Source: Amoebophrya sp. A120 | Lineage: Eukaryota > Sar > Dinophyceae > Syndiniales > Amoebophryaceae | NCBI GenBank assembly: GCA_905178155.1 | Contig: CAJINV010000009.1 | Coordinates: 3,280,768-3,344,767 of the forward strand | Reading direction: 5' to 3' | DNA: 64,000 nucleotides | In this document: positions 13,549 through 25,200 of the stretch, piece after piece | How the letters are laid out: each line of letters opens with the position of its first letter | Numbering within the stretch: position 1 is the stretch's first letter | Notes under the pieces: model-generated | Database searches by the model: none | What the model saw: the letters and a program-made list of their open reading frames with translations, nothing else | Told to the model about the DNA's origin: nothing | Position numbers and translations under genes: made by a program

Positions 13549-14344
13549 AACATCAGGCAGGTGAAGACGTTGTGGAAGCGAGAGCGATTCTCGAAATTGG
13601 GAAAATTTTGCACACACGCCATTTTTTGCCTCAGATGACGAGGTGCGACATTAAAACAGAATGTCTTTCAGCAGCGACGTGGCTCGGTGTAGCGCACAAG
13701 TTGAAGACCTGCACTGCTGCTACCCAAAGACGTCAAAGGGTTGTATGATTTCGGTTTTTTTAAATGAATAAGTTACAACTGTATAATAATACGACAGAAG
13801 AAAAGTGCACGACCTGCTGAGGCGAGGTTAGGGTGAAAAAGCTGCCAGCCGGACAAAGAGTGCTCTCTCCCAGATTCAACTTCCAGATGGTTGGACCAGT
13901 AATGGGGAAGGCGGTGTCACTAGTGAAAAGAAAGATCGCCTGCTCCTGGCTAATAACTCGAATCTGAGTACGCTACAGCACGCTAAAGATTTCTGTTTAG
14001 GACGCGCATACATAGACATATTAGACCAAAATGTAAATCCTACTGGAAACTAGAACGACGAAGATGGAAATCGAAAAGAAGCTATTCGTGCTTCTCAGTA
14101 ATAGTCGCGGCAGAAGTAATGGACTTTAGTCCTACATTGATTTCGAAACGAAAAGTCCAGTATACGCCCCGGTCTCTAAACATACGCATACCCTCCTTCT
14201 TTCTTTTGCAGCGGCACCCATGTACTTGAGAGAGTTTTTGCTTGACGTTAGGGCTTGGGAGTAGGTCAACAGGGGGGAGTTCTTGCACGCTAGATTAAGA
14301 AGCGCAAGCGAGATTAAATCATAATTCCAGCTGGCAAAAGAAAA
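13549..14344. other. Intergenic between copies 2 and 3
   Basis: No gene seen. About 13830-13890 resembles the flank downstream of copy 3 (17490-17530). A pyrimidine tract ending GCAG before CGGCACCC at about 14209 resembles one upstream of copy 2 at about 10743. Confidence 0.4.
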
Positions 14345-17300
14345 ATGTGGCTTCCTCAGCACCTGCTAAAGCTGTTGCTTTTCTTTTTGTTTTCTCTTTC
14401 CTACGACAGCGCAACGGCAGCTCCGGTTGCGGCTGAAGATTTTGACACGGAGAACACAGCTCTTCCAGCGTCAGCCGCTGCCGTGGAAAACGAAGTTCCT
14501 GCAAGGACCACGACAAGTCTTCTTTCCGCCCTGCGAATCACGCTGAAAAAAACTTGTGCACACCGGTTTAGACCGCAGCAGGGTTCGGTGGACGGGGCTC
14601 GAGATCTCCTTGCGGTAAACGAGGAGCGACAGCAGAACGAGGCGAGAGACAGAAAGTCGGGCTCCAATGATGATAAAAGCGCTGTCGCGGATGGCCGAAA
14701 CCCGTTGCACATCCAGGTGGAGGCGAAGCTTTCAACCAGCAGTCGACCAAAAAAGAATCACTCCTCCGGAGCTGATAGTTTCATCACGATGATGCGAGGA
14801 CCGCTGACTCCTGAAGTGCTTACTTCACTTGAAAAAGAAGACTCTGTCCCAAGTCCGGCTGGCACCGACACCGCCTCCCAGATGGACGAGGGGCTGCAGA
14901 GCGCGCCAACTGCAAGATTTTCAGGCAGAGCGCAAATACCATCTTCGGCCCTTTCGCTTTCCTATTGCGACGGGAGAGCAGATTCTGGAGCACAAAGCGC
15001 TCCAGATTGCGACGCAGGTACTTAAGTACGTCGACCAAGTTTGAAATAGTTACACGAAACAAGTAGTTAAAATTGACGTGTGCGCTGTGAGTGAGATATT
15101 CATATTCATTCTTTCTCGCACACGATGTTGAAGAACAACGTATTTTGTGAACTCGAGAACTGTAAAACCTTGCTATTACACAATGTGTAATAGCAATGTT
15201 TTAGAGTTTTACTTTTTGTGTCCAATATGCATGTGCTCACGACTTCGAACAACAACAACGCCAGGGCGCTGCTTTCCTTTCCTGCCTTCGTTTTCCACTT
15301 CTTGGCTCGGGCCAGCACTGCCTACGCTTTTTGGAGGACCGCAGGCTCGACAGGCCCGAACGAAAAATCCCCTGGGTGAAGGTACCATTAAGAGGGGTGG
15401 GCCAGCAGCAGTAGGCGGCGCCGCCGAACCAACGCAAGGTCGCTCGTCACGTCGACTGGAGAATGTTGCAGCTGCAAATATAAGGGTTCCGACGCACCAC
15501 ACCGTGAAACGAGACGAGGATCTACGAAGCAGTCTCGCCAGAGTGGAAGCTGGTCTCATGCTGTCTGGAAGACCAGGAGGACTCCTCAATGAGCAACAGG
15601 GTGCTTTAAGTTTTCTCTCGGCCCAGGACGTAGGATCATTTTTGCAGGCAAGCAAGCGGTACTCGCAGCAAGATATGTTCGGACCCGGTGTTGCAGCCGC
15701 TGCAATCGCGCAGCATACTCACGACAGGTCCATCGAAAATCGCACGGAGAGCTGTGAGGACCTCTTTCTGGAAGTTCTCCGCGAGAACGTAGGCACGAAA
15801 ATGCCGCGGGACTTCTGGAACACCGACGTCGATCGGGGGCTTGACTACTTGAAATACTTTCAGTTAGAAACTCAGAGAGAATCTGGTGCTGCCGTCCACG
15901 CACCCGATAGGCCGGCGGCAGATACAGAGTGGAGCGTAACATATTTTTTTCATTTGCTTTTTATTTGAAAGAATGTTTTTTGTGATTGTGCCTGCTGCAT
16001 TCCTTCTCCCCGAGAGATATTTTCGCTGCATAGCAAAAGCAGCACGAGGAGCATCCGAGAGCACCGCTTTTCAGTAGAAAGTTTGAGGAAAACCGGCAAT
16101 ACCAATTCTTTTCTTTGGTCTGCTGCTTCTTTCGCAACTTCTTGGAAGTAGTAGTAGCAGTTTTAGTACTTCTAGAACACAAAATACTAAATACAGGTTT
16201 GGCTGCTGATGAAGATGGCGATGGAAACCTGCAACCCAGGAAACGCGTACAAGCGAGGCGGAACAACATCGTGGTGGATGTACACCTCGAAGGTCCTTTC
16301 GAAAGGATGTCACAAAAGCGACAGAAATTTTTTTCGCGAGGTTTTAGAATTTTTCCAGGAGGATGCGCCGATGGAAAACAAGTCTGGGACGCAGAGGCTC
16401 CGAGAACGTTGGGCAGGAACATCGAAGTTGGTTCTTTGGAATCCACCGAAGCTATCATCGGAAAACTGCATTTTTGTCATACTTGTTGAAATTTCGCTGA
16501 TAGCTACGCAAGTAGTTATTTGCACTTCGTGATATTTGTCTTCAGGAGTAAAGCTCCAACTACACCTGCAAGGTTGCAAATCATACCATCTGCATTTCAT
16601 ACAATGTGCCTCCAGCAAAACTACTTCCAGATTAAGGGTGCACTTTCACGATGATTGCGCACACGTTCCTTCCCCGGGCAGCGCTCAACACCTTGGGCAG
16701 ATGAGCCGCCTCAGCCTGTTGACATGTCGCTGAACCAGAACCGAAGTCCAGTCGTCGACCGCAGGTGTCGTCTTGCCATGGCGACGGAAGTGCTCTTTCA
16801 GAATCCCTCAAGCGTTTATGGATTGCAATTTCCTGTGAAACTCGGTATACTTGTCCGATGTTTTGTAAACCGTCCTTTGTAAGTGCATCGTGTGAATGAA
16901 AGGCGTTTTTATTTCTTTCACTGGATGATGAAAGAATAAGAAGCTGAAGCTCCAAGTCCAATTCCAAAATGATAGTTCCACTGTGGCACTAGAGAAATCG
17001 CGCATATAAATCCAAACACAACACAGGTTATTGTCTCAATCCGTGGAATCTAGACGCAGCGCCACGCCGGCCCCACTCAGGCTTTTTCTTAACTGACCCA
17101 ATGAAAATGGACTCGGAGTGGCATCCGTATTTTCGTAGGATGTTTCGAAGATTTGCCGACAGGTGGCGTAGTCGTTCCAATGGTGTAAGCAAGCGGTGGT
17201 CTTACGACCAGTTTCAATGGGATTGGCGAAGTTTTCATGGAAAACGCTTGAAGTACACGTGGTGGTACAAACATCTATTCAAAGAGGGACGCGACCCGCA

Positions 17301-17367
17301 AATATTGAACGAGAACCCGGCCGACTACCTTGTAGAAGTTCCCACAAAAGTGGCCACTGAAACTTGA
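14345..17367 (+). CDS. Paralogue copy 3 of the secreted-protein family, 707 aa
   Basis: Exons: 14345-15017, 15265-15935, 16197-16452, 16662-16844 and 17027-17367 (2124 nt, in frame). The N-terminus (LLKLLLFFLFSLSYDSATAA) is a clear signal peptide. Conserved blocks are ALSFLSAQDVG, ESCEDLFLEVLREN, PRDFWNTDVDRGLDYL, LLMKMAMETCNPG, FFREVLEFFQEDA, LWNPPK, VDMSLNQN, RRCRLAMATEVLFQNPS, YCLNPW, FRRMFRRFADRWR, WSYDQFQWDWRS and a VEVPTK C-terminus. Introns 1, 2 and 4 are GT-AG. The third (16453-16656) looks like a decayed introner. The intron 1 acceptor is a choice between 15264 and 15315, both in frame. Intron 1 is absent from copy 2. No known domain recognised; likely secreted. Confidence 0.8.
15159..15208. 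repeat. Perfect inverted repeat inside intron 1 of copy 3
   Basis: The arms TTGCTATTACACA and TGTGTAATAGCAA are separated by almost nothing and flanked by further partial complementarity, so the transcript could form a tight hairpin. It could be a tiny palindromic insertion; no target duplication is evident. Confidence 0.5.
16453..16656 (+). mobile_element. Divergent introner-like intron
   Basis: The left end TATCATCGGAAAACTGCA pairs imperfectly with the right end TGCACTTTCACGATGATT. The 5-bp flanks (GAAGC and GCGCA) do not match. Cutting at the positions the other elements use restores the frame and joins WNPPK to RSFPGQ, which aligns with NSFSRQ in intron-free copy 1. It is probably an old element with eroded ends. 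Confidence 0.5.
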
Positions 17368-18010
17368 GGTGAAGAGTAGCGGGTCTCATGTATAATTCCA
17401 ACACGAAGGACAACGAACATCAAAGAGCACGGCCCGCCATGGCGGAAACACAAATAAAACATAGTACATCTACTAGAGAAAAGAAAAAACGCCGGCCGAG
17501 CAGGTCCAGATTCGATTTCCGGATCGGAACCTCGAGAAGTGTTTTCTTGTTGTGTTGAGTCGCTCATCCTCATCCCAGTATTGTCGTGCACATCGTTTGT
17601 TCTGTTCTTCTTGCTTTCGTCTTACTTGTCGTGCTGATATAGGTGTCGTCCAAACTCGTCTTGAAGAATTCCTTTCGTACTTTGTGTCGTTCCACGTGCT
17701 TGCTGCATCGTCCTGACAGCATCGTCGTTTGCTGTGATCGTCCACCATCGTGTTGAACCGCAGAAGTGCCAATTCACGACGCAGCGACGGTCTGCGTGAG
17801 TAAATAACTGTAGATGAAAAGTATACTTGAGGTAGGTTTGACACGATCTTCAGATCTATTGGCAGTGTCAACATATCAGATCCTCCCGTGATAAAGTATT
17901 TGATCATTGCTGTTTGTGTTTACGTCAGCGTATTTCAACCCTTGGTCGTGATTCTAAACTGACTCCTAGAAGTAGCAACCAGCAAATTTTTAATAGTCAA
18001 ACAGCAAAAA
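17368..18010. other. Intergenic
   Basis: Contains the flank similar to 9917-10058. No gene seen. Confidence 0.4.
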
Positions 18011-21000
18011 ATGTCAGCCGCCACGACCAAGGAGCCCAATGGGGCCTTGCAACTGCTTGTTGCCACTGCTTCCGCCTACGGGGTGTACAAAATCTACGCC
18101 TACTACGTCAATAAACAGAGCCATAGAGCAGGAAAAACGCTTTACCTCGACCCCGATGAAACTTCTTACCGGTTTGCTGGAAGGAGGAAGCACAGCAAAG
18201 AGAAGGACCAGCAGCAGGGTAGAAGTAGCCCCACGACGAGGACGAGAGGAATGAATAAGAAATCTTCCAGGTCGAGGGAGAAACAATCTGGGTCTTTTTC
18301 CTCTGATACAAACCCCACTACTACAAGCAGTCCAGAGGACGCAACAACCCCTGCTGCTGACGAAGATCTAACCACCACGAACCAGGAAATCGACGACAAC
18401 GGGGACCCGATCAACGAAAACCAAGTGGATTTGATATAGCAAGAAAAAAGTGTTACAGTTACACATTGTGTTGCAAGACCGGCAACACAGACAACCTTTC
18501 TCATGCAGGAAATGCTTGGGAGCCTCGTTTCCTTCCTGTTTTCCCTTATGATCTTCGCATTACAAGTCTTCTCTGCCACACAGAGAAAATTTGTGATGCA
18601 GAAACTCCAACAAATGTGTAACTGTAACACTTTTTTCTCACGATATTTGATCGGCCAGTTTTATTGGGACAAGCTTTCTGAGAAAGCCCGGCTCTTACTC
18701 GAACAGCAGATGTTGATCCAGGAAAGTTTCATCCCCGGGTTTATCCAGGATGCGAAGGATAGGCTACTATCAAATGTAAAAATGTCTGGGTCTGGAGGAG
18801 TCTAAACTTGTCATGCAGGTTTTCCATGACCCACTAGGTCTGGAATGCGGGACCTAGCATGGGAGACTTTGTGAGGTCTTTGTCATGCCCATCCAGCATG
18901 AGAAACTCCCTGTCCCTCCCAACTTGGTCGGCAGTGGACAGCTTTTGGCACTCATGCAACACAGATTTTTGCATGATTCGGATTTAGCATGACAAGTTGG
19001 CACTCTTCCAGACCCAGACATTTTTGCATTTGATAGCTGCGGGTCCAAGACTACCAGAACGCGAAAAAGGCCGTGTTGGAGAAGAAAAAGTTGGAGAAGA
19101 TGCTGAAAAAATTGGAGTTCCGATATCATTTAGTCTTAACCTGTTTGACCGACTTGGATATCGCGTATTGCAAGCGAAAACTCGCTTTGGACGTGTCCAA
19201 GTCGACCTTGCTCCGGTTGGAACTGGACGAACTCGTGGAGTCGAAAATCGCGGATTGCAGGAGGAAATACTTCGGTGGAAACAATAGAGTCGGAAGCGGG
19301 TTTCTTGTTGGAGGGATGGCTGGATCTTCCGGCTTTTCCAGTCCGAGTTCCAGTAAAGCGAGTACTAGAAATAATTATCAGCTCGCTGCTACGGCTTCCT
19401 CTCTCTACCCCTCTCTGGAGGAACCGCGAAAGCACAATGGGAATCATGTGTTTCAGCAGCAAAGCCCACAGTTTCCGCTTCGTAGTTCCCCGGAGGGCGA
19501 AAATTTCCATTCTGGGCGCTTTCAACAACAGCAACAGCAGCAGCATCACCAGCAGTGGAGTAGCAACTCAACGCGCAATAACATGAGTTTAGTGCTCTCT
19601 GCCGATGACATTCCGAACGAATTTGATGATTTTTTTGTGGATGAAGATGGGTCGTTTTTGCTGGAGCAACCCCGCGCGAAACCCCCGACTCCGGTGAACA
19701 TTGCGTACTATCCGGAAGGAGCAGGAGGTCCTCGTACTTCTAGAGGAGGGCCACTGCGTGGTTCTTTTTTCCGGAGGACAAGAGAAACAACTCCAGCATC
19801 CTTCACTCCAGGAATAAATAACATAAGTGCAGCTGGAAGGCCTTCACCAGGTGCGGGGACGATGTTGACGTCGTCTGTTCATCATGCTGGAACATCAGAC
19901 ACGAAATCTTCGAAGCCAGATGTTTTATTTCATCAACCTCTCGTTGATTTCGACCTTTGCCTTTCCGAATCCGACTCCACTGCTTTGGAAACCACGGAAA
20001 TCTCCACCTCGCTTTACCCGGAACTGGAGCCGCCGAGGTTGTTTTCCTCAAACGGTTTTCTGTTCGGACTGACAGCAACTCGTAGTTCTACTTCATCGGC
20101 GACCACTTGGAACAGATCAAATTCCAGGCCCACCCCAGCACCGGTGAAAAAGGTTCTCTTCGCGGCCCCCGGAGTGACGTATCGGGAAGTGGTTCGGCGG
20201 CCGCGAGAGGCAGAGGACGGGGTAGAGGGGGCCGGAGAAGTAGAAGAGGAGAATAGAAATCCTCCGCTTCCTTTAGGGAAAAAGGCCACAGTGGTGTCGA
20301 AAGCGAAAAGTGTTTTGAAGAAGTCGAGCTCTATCATATCCCACGAAAAAACAGTTTCACTTTGGTGATTTTGCACAATCTGCATCACAAGTTCCTTACT
20401 CATGACACAGAAAATTTGCCATGCGCGCTTCCCGATGGAAAACACGCTTGAAAATGCAATGTGTTGCAGGTGTAGCAAGACAAATATTTCTGTGGTCCAT
20501 TTTCTGCATCACAAGTTCGCAGTGAAGCAGTTTTTTCTTGCGATATATCACGTCGCTGTCCGAAGGGCCTGAATCCTCCGGACGGAGTCAGTCGCCTTTT
20601 GTCGGAAGGAATAGTTGTGGAAGCAGTGGGAGGTGGGGGCAGCAGCGGGGGCGTTGTGCGTCATCTAGTACTTCTTCCCGGGTAGAAGATTGCTCGCCGG
20701 CCGCGATGTTGAACAGCCGCCGAAGCGGGTCCTCTTCGGCGGTAGAAAGAACTACACCGTCTAGAAGTGCACGAGGACGACGAGGAGCGAGTGTGGACGG
20801 GAAAACTGCACCTAATTCCGCCCCATCTTCACCTGCGCAAGAAGACCACGGCCGCGGGAGGAGATCTTCTGTAACTGCGATGAGAGAGCGATTTACTAGC
20901 GGTCGCAGAGTGTCATCTGCTATCCGTTCATCTCTACCAAAGAACAATGCCCCCGTCACTCCTCCTCTGTCTACTTCCCAGAGGTCGAGTTCCACTAGGA

Positions 21001-21029
21001 CTAGTAAAGATGGTGTTTGGAAGAGTTAA
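18011..21029 (+). CDS. N-terminally membrane-anchored coiled-coil protein, 771 aa
   Basis: Exons: 18011-18434, 18651-18767, 19041-20336 and 20551-21029 (2316 nt, in frame after removing three introners). A hydrophobic segment near residues 11-28 (LLVATASAYGVYKIYAYYV) could anchor the protein with its bulk in the cytosol. A Lys/Arg/Ser/Thr-rich linker follows, then a helical region rich in Leu, Lys and Glu spanning exons 2 and 3 (DKLSEKARLLLEQQM ... LEKKKLEKMLKKLEF). The remaining two thirds is Ser/Arg/Pro/Gln-rich and probably disordered. The layout faintly recalls peroxin-3 (short N-terminal anchor, then helices), but I see no diagnostic motif and do not assign it. Confidence 0.8.
18435..18645 (+). 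mobile_element. Introner, type gamma, TSD TTTGA
   Basis: 211-bp element. Left end TATAGCAAGAAAAAAGTGTT, right end AACACTTTTTTCTCACGATA. TTTGA flanks both sides. Excision joins NENQVDL to IGQFYWD in frame. Confidence 0.92.
18768..19035 (+). mobile_element. Introner, type alpha, TSD GCTAC/GCTGC
   Basis: 268-bp element. Left end TATCAAATGTAAAAATGTCT, right end AGACATTTTTGCATTTGATA. The TSD has one mismatch. Excision joins DAKDRL to RVQDYQNAKK in frame. Confidence 0.92.
20337..20545 (+). mobile_element. Introner, type gamma variant, TSD TATCA
   Basis: 209-bp element. Left end TATCCCACGAAAAAACAGTT, right end CAGTTTTTTCTTGCGATA, with exact TATCA flanks. Excision joins KKSSSI to TSLSEGPE in frame. 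Confidence 0.9.
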
Positions 21030-22044
21030 GTAGTTTGTTAGCATTTGGAAAGTAGCTGTTGCAGTTCAGTTTCTGCGGGACAAAGAAGGCTTTACCTGTA
21101 CAGATCCTACCCCCAACATCAAAAATTGCCTACCCCTGTTTCTCAGAATATTTTGCTTCCCAAAAGATTATTATTTTGGTCCCCGTGATGACAAGAATGT
21201 GAATGAATTTTCCTCATACATCTCAAGCTCAAGGGAGTTCTGCCCTTGACAAGGAACGCAAGACATTACAGCATGCGTGTTTTGATGTTTGACGCTGTGC
21301 GCGCAGCTTTAACTTTTTCCAGTGAAATCACCGGAATAAACCAGATTGATAAACTAAATGTAGATTGTGAATGTTCTGGATGCTTGCAAATGTTCACCTC
21401 AGGTCCTCACAAAGCGAATAGTATCTGTACATCCAAAATTCATCACATAGTAGTTCTGGTTCTTTCCCTGCCTCCTATCAGGTACGGTACGTCCCAATGC
21501 GGACGCGCGCGTGGTAGATGATCTAGAATGACGCGCAAATTCATTTCAGGTGTCAATCTCAATTTGTTTCGTTCTTTGGCGCGCAAGTAGTTCGAAATGG
21601 ACATGGAGTGGACACGGTAGAGCGTATCAACAGAAGATGTTGTTCTACCGAAAGATCCTCTTTTGTGAAAAAGTTTCTTTTGAAGATAACCAAACCGCCG
21701 CGTGGTCGCGTTCCTTTTTTTCTTTCGATCTGCCATGTACAACTTCTCGCAGGGCAAATACCTGTACTTGAATGAGTATAGCAAGCGAACATTGAAGATC
21801 TAGCGGTCTTCAGATTATTATAGCCACACTCAACGCGCGGCAAGAATTTGTTGTGTTTACTATGTGGTCTACCTAAACTTAGAAATTTCAATTTCCTCGT
21901 TATTTTTCCAATAGAACAACTCTTCTAGTAGAGCGATATACCATTTCATCTCTTCCCGCGGCCGAGAACAACAACGAACTCGTCCATCTTTTTTCTCAGA
22001 TTTCTCCTCCCCACTCCGAACAATTATGAATCCCGTTTCCACGG
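21030..22044. other. Intergenic, low coding signal
   Basis: Only short unconserved frames on either strand; no domain or TIR recognised. The last part may be the 5' leader of the next gene. Confidence 0.4.
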
Positions 22045-22264
22045 TATGACAGTGCACAACTCCCCCTCCCCCTCATTTGTCATGCAAAAACCCAAGTCCA
22101 GTTGCTACCTTGTGGCACCGCGTGCATGACAAATTCCGGGAATCCGAACCGTACTACACTCGGCGCATGAACTTGTCATGCACAGGGTCCACCTGTAGTG
22201 GAGTTTGTAATGCTGTTGATACCATACAAATTATGAGGGGGAGTGGGGGTTGTGCACTGTCATA
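22045..22264 (+). mobile_element. Introner, type zeta, TSD CACGG
   Basis: 220-bp element. Left end TATGACAGTGCACAACTCCC, right end GTTGTGCACTGTCATA, with exact CACGG flanks. It lies in the 5' leader or first coding exon of the leucine-rich-repeat gene. Reading through from an upstream ATG at 22026 does not match the downstream frame, so a 5' leader position is favoured. Confidence 0.88.
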
Positions 22265-22278
22265 CACGGCCCCCCTTG

Positions 22279-25200
22279 ATGACGATCTCCGAGGAAAGTT
22301 GGCAGCAGCATTGGCATATCAAGTGCAAAAGTATCGTCCTAGTATGAATTGCATTACAAATTGCCTTAGCATTACAAATTAATTTTGTAATGCGGATTTG
22401 CCTTGAGAAACAAAAAGATTTGTAAGGCATAAATGCAATTGTACGAGTGCGATACTTTTGCTGTGGATATGGCAAAACACGTTTTCTAATGCGCAACTGC
22501 TGGCACAACAAGGGCTTACGAACACGACGACGACGACGAACAACAGCAGTACGAACCAGAACCTGACCCACCAGCAGTTTAACCAATATAACACCCAAGA
22601 CCAACAAAACCTCGCAGCGGTACAGCAGTTCCAAAACTATTACGACCAAGCGGCGCAGCAGCAGTACAACCAGCTGGCACAACAGCAGTACTTGTATAAC
22701 CAACTCGCTTGGTACAATACCAATACCAGCAATACGAATACAAATCCTGCCAATACAACGAATAGTACCATGGGCTACTACGACCGCAGTTCCCGTAATG
22801 CCGACATAGGGGATATGGGAGTGTTAGGATCGAAATCGACAAAATCGAAAAACTTGTAATGCACAAAATCGATGCCAGTTAGACCCACAGTTTGTAGTCG
22901 GCGCATGACAAACTTACCACGTCCTGGAAGCGAATCTGTCATGCGGTTTAGGGCAAAATAGCTCCCCTCCGTCATGCGAGCCACCAGCGCAATATGTGAC
23001 ACTTAGCAGGACTACAATCTGCCTCCTTTGCGTCCTCTGCAATAGAGGCACTTTTGCTGTCGCATTTTCTGCATGACAGATTATTTCGACCTTGTCGATT
23101 TCGATCCTGACGCTTCCATAGGAGACAGCCGGCGGTGCATGGGTTTGTTCCTCTCGCTATCCCATGTAAAAACGTCCCCACCCCATAGTCAAGATGGGGA
23201 ATCGACTAGACAAGTCCACGAGTTTTGGCTGTTTTGCATGACAAATTTGGAGTCGCCTTGTAGTGCTGTTTGAGGTCGTTCAGCAGCATCACAGATCTAG
23301 CACATCGCGCTGATTGGCGCATTACAAACTCCAAAACGCGAATAACAAATGCTTCTCATGGGGCTCCGCATGACAAACATTTTGAGCATGCAGATTTGCA
23401 TGACAACTCTGGGGTGGGGACGTTTTTACACAGGATACTCGCGGGGGCGTCCCGGGGAGAAAGATGTGTACACGGGGAAATCGCAGGGCATGAACGGGAG
23501 CTGGGATGACGTTGGGATCTCCCGGCTCGTGGGCGAGTGGCGGAAGGAATTCAAGAAAGTGACGGATAAGTACAGCCACAAGCCCGCGCACCAAAGACCC
23601 ACGTTTCTGATCACCGATTTTCTTTTCGAACAAAACAAAATTGGGGACGAAGGGGCCAAGACGATCTTCGAGTTCCTGTTGGAGTATAAAGTGAAATGCA
23701 ACGTTATCAAGCTGTACAAAAACGACATCGGGGACACCGGGGCGTACTACATCGCGAAATATTTACGGGGCATGGAGGACTACGCGGTCCGCGAGTTGCA
23801 CTTGTCGGACAACTACATGGGGGCGAAGGGAATGGAGGACCTTTTTCAGGCGGTGGTCGGAAACAAAATGTATCCGAAAGAGGAGAGGCGAGGACCGTCG
23901 GTGTCGCTCTGTCCACTGTGGCTGCGCATCGAGAATAACTGTATTCGCATATAAGCATTTTTTTTTGTCATGCGTGCCGCCATGTCCATGTGTTTACATT
24001 TGTTGTTTTGAATTTGATTCGAAGCCTTACTTTGAGACGACCGCATGTTGACCAGAGACAACTGCATCGTCGATTTTTGATTCGTCCAATGATCACTGAA
24101 ATCACAGGCATCACCAACTTTATGGAGAATTTCGCGAAGATGGTACAGGAGGCCACCGACATCCGGACCCGCTTCATCCAGCCCGGCTACTGCAGCGAAA
24201 CGGGAGCGGTGAAACTCTACAAGGACAAGGCCGGGAAGGATGACGACAACTGGAAGGGGTACGTGATCCGGGGTCAGACCGGCCCCGCGTTCGCCCCCTA
24301 CACGTGCGCGGAGATCAACGGCAACTTCCCCGCCCTGTATTGCAATGAGAAATGCTCCCACCCCACACTTGGCACCAGAATTTGTATTGCAAACCTTTCC
24401 AATAGAAACATTTTCCGTCTTGCATATCTCAGCATCACAAATTTTCCATTCTGAATAGCTCGAATTTATTGTGTTGCGAAGGGGCCCAACAGCAGCGGGA
24501 TCTGTTATGCACAAAGCACCTTGCGCATCTAGATTCTGCATCAGAAAGGCTCGCAATCCTTTCACGCAACACAAAAAGGTTTCATTTGGAAACTTTGCAT
24601 GACAAACTTTTGCAAATACGGGGGTGGAGGCATTCTTCATTGTAATACCCTGCACGTCATCTTTGGGCAGAAGCAGCACCTGCATAAGGTCCAGTACACC
24701 CCCAGGCACGCGAAAATGCCCCGGCCGGTAGACGCGTTGTATCAAAATGAAAAATCCCCCCTCCCCATATCAAAGGGGGGATTTGTGTAGCATGATTTGC
24801 GACCACAAATCATATTGCCATGCTAGAAGGCAAAAGGTGCGGACTGTAGAGCTGGCTGGCGTGGGAAGGCCTTGCAACCTCAGCATGACAGGAGGCAGCT
24901 GGCATAGGGAAACAGCATGACAAATTTCCTGCAATTCAGGCAGCAACTGCTTCTCTTGGCCTTCTAGCAATACAAGTCGATTTGTGTACACAAATCCCGC
25001 ATGACAGATTTCCAATTCGATATGGGGTGGGGGGATTTTTCCTTACGATACGTTGCTGGATTTGTTTCCCGCCGGCGTGGCTTCCCCTAACTTCAAACCC
25101 ACGGTTCCATATGAAATGCAAATATGTCTGGGTCTGGAAGAATCCAAACTTGTCATGCAGAATTTCCATGCCCCGTGAGGTCTGGAATGCAGGACCTAGC

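Noticed and set aside
18011-21029. PEX3 assignment for the N-terminally anchored protein
   Set aside because: Only the general layout agrees; no conserved PEX3 motif found.
22340-22462. Alternative inner ends (TATCG...CGATA) for the epsilon introner
   Set aside because: Flanks there are inverted rather than direct repeats; the outer ends give exact TSDs in both members (22314 and 53370).
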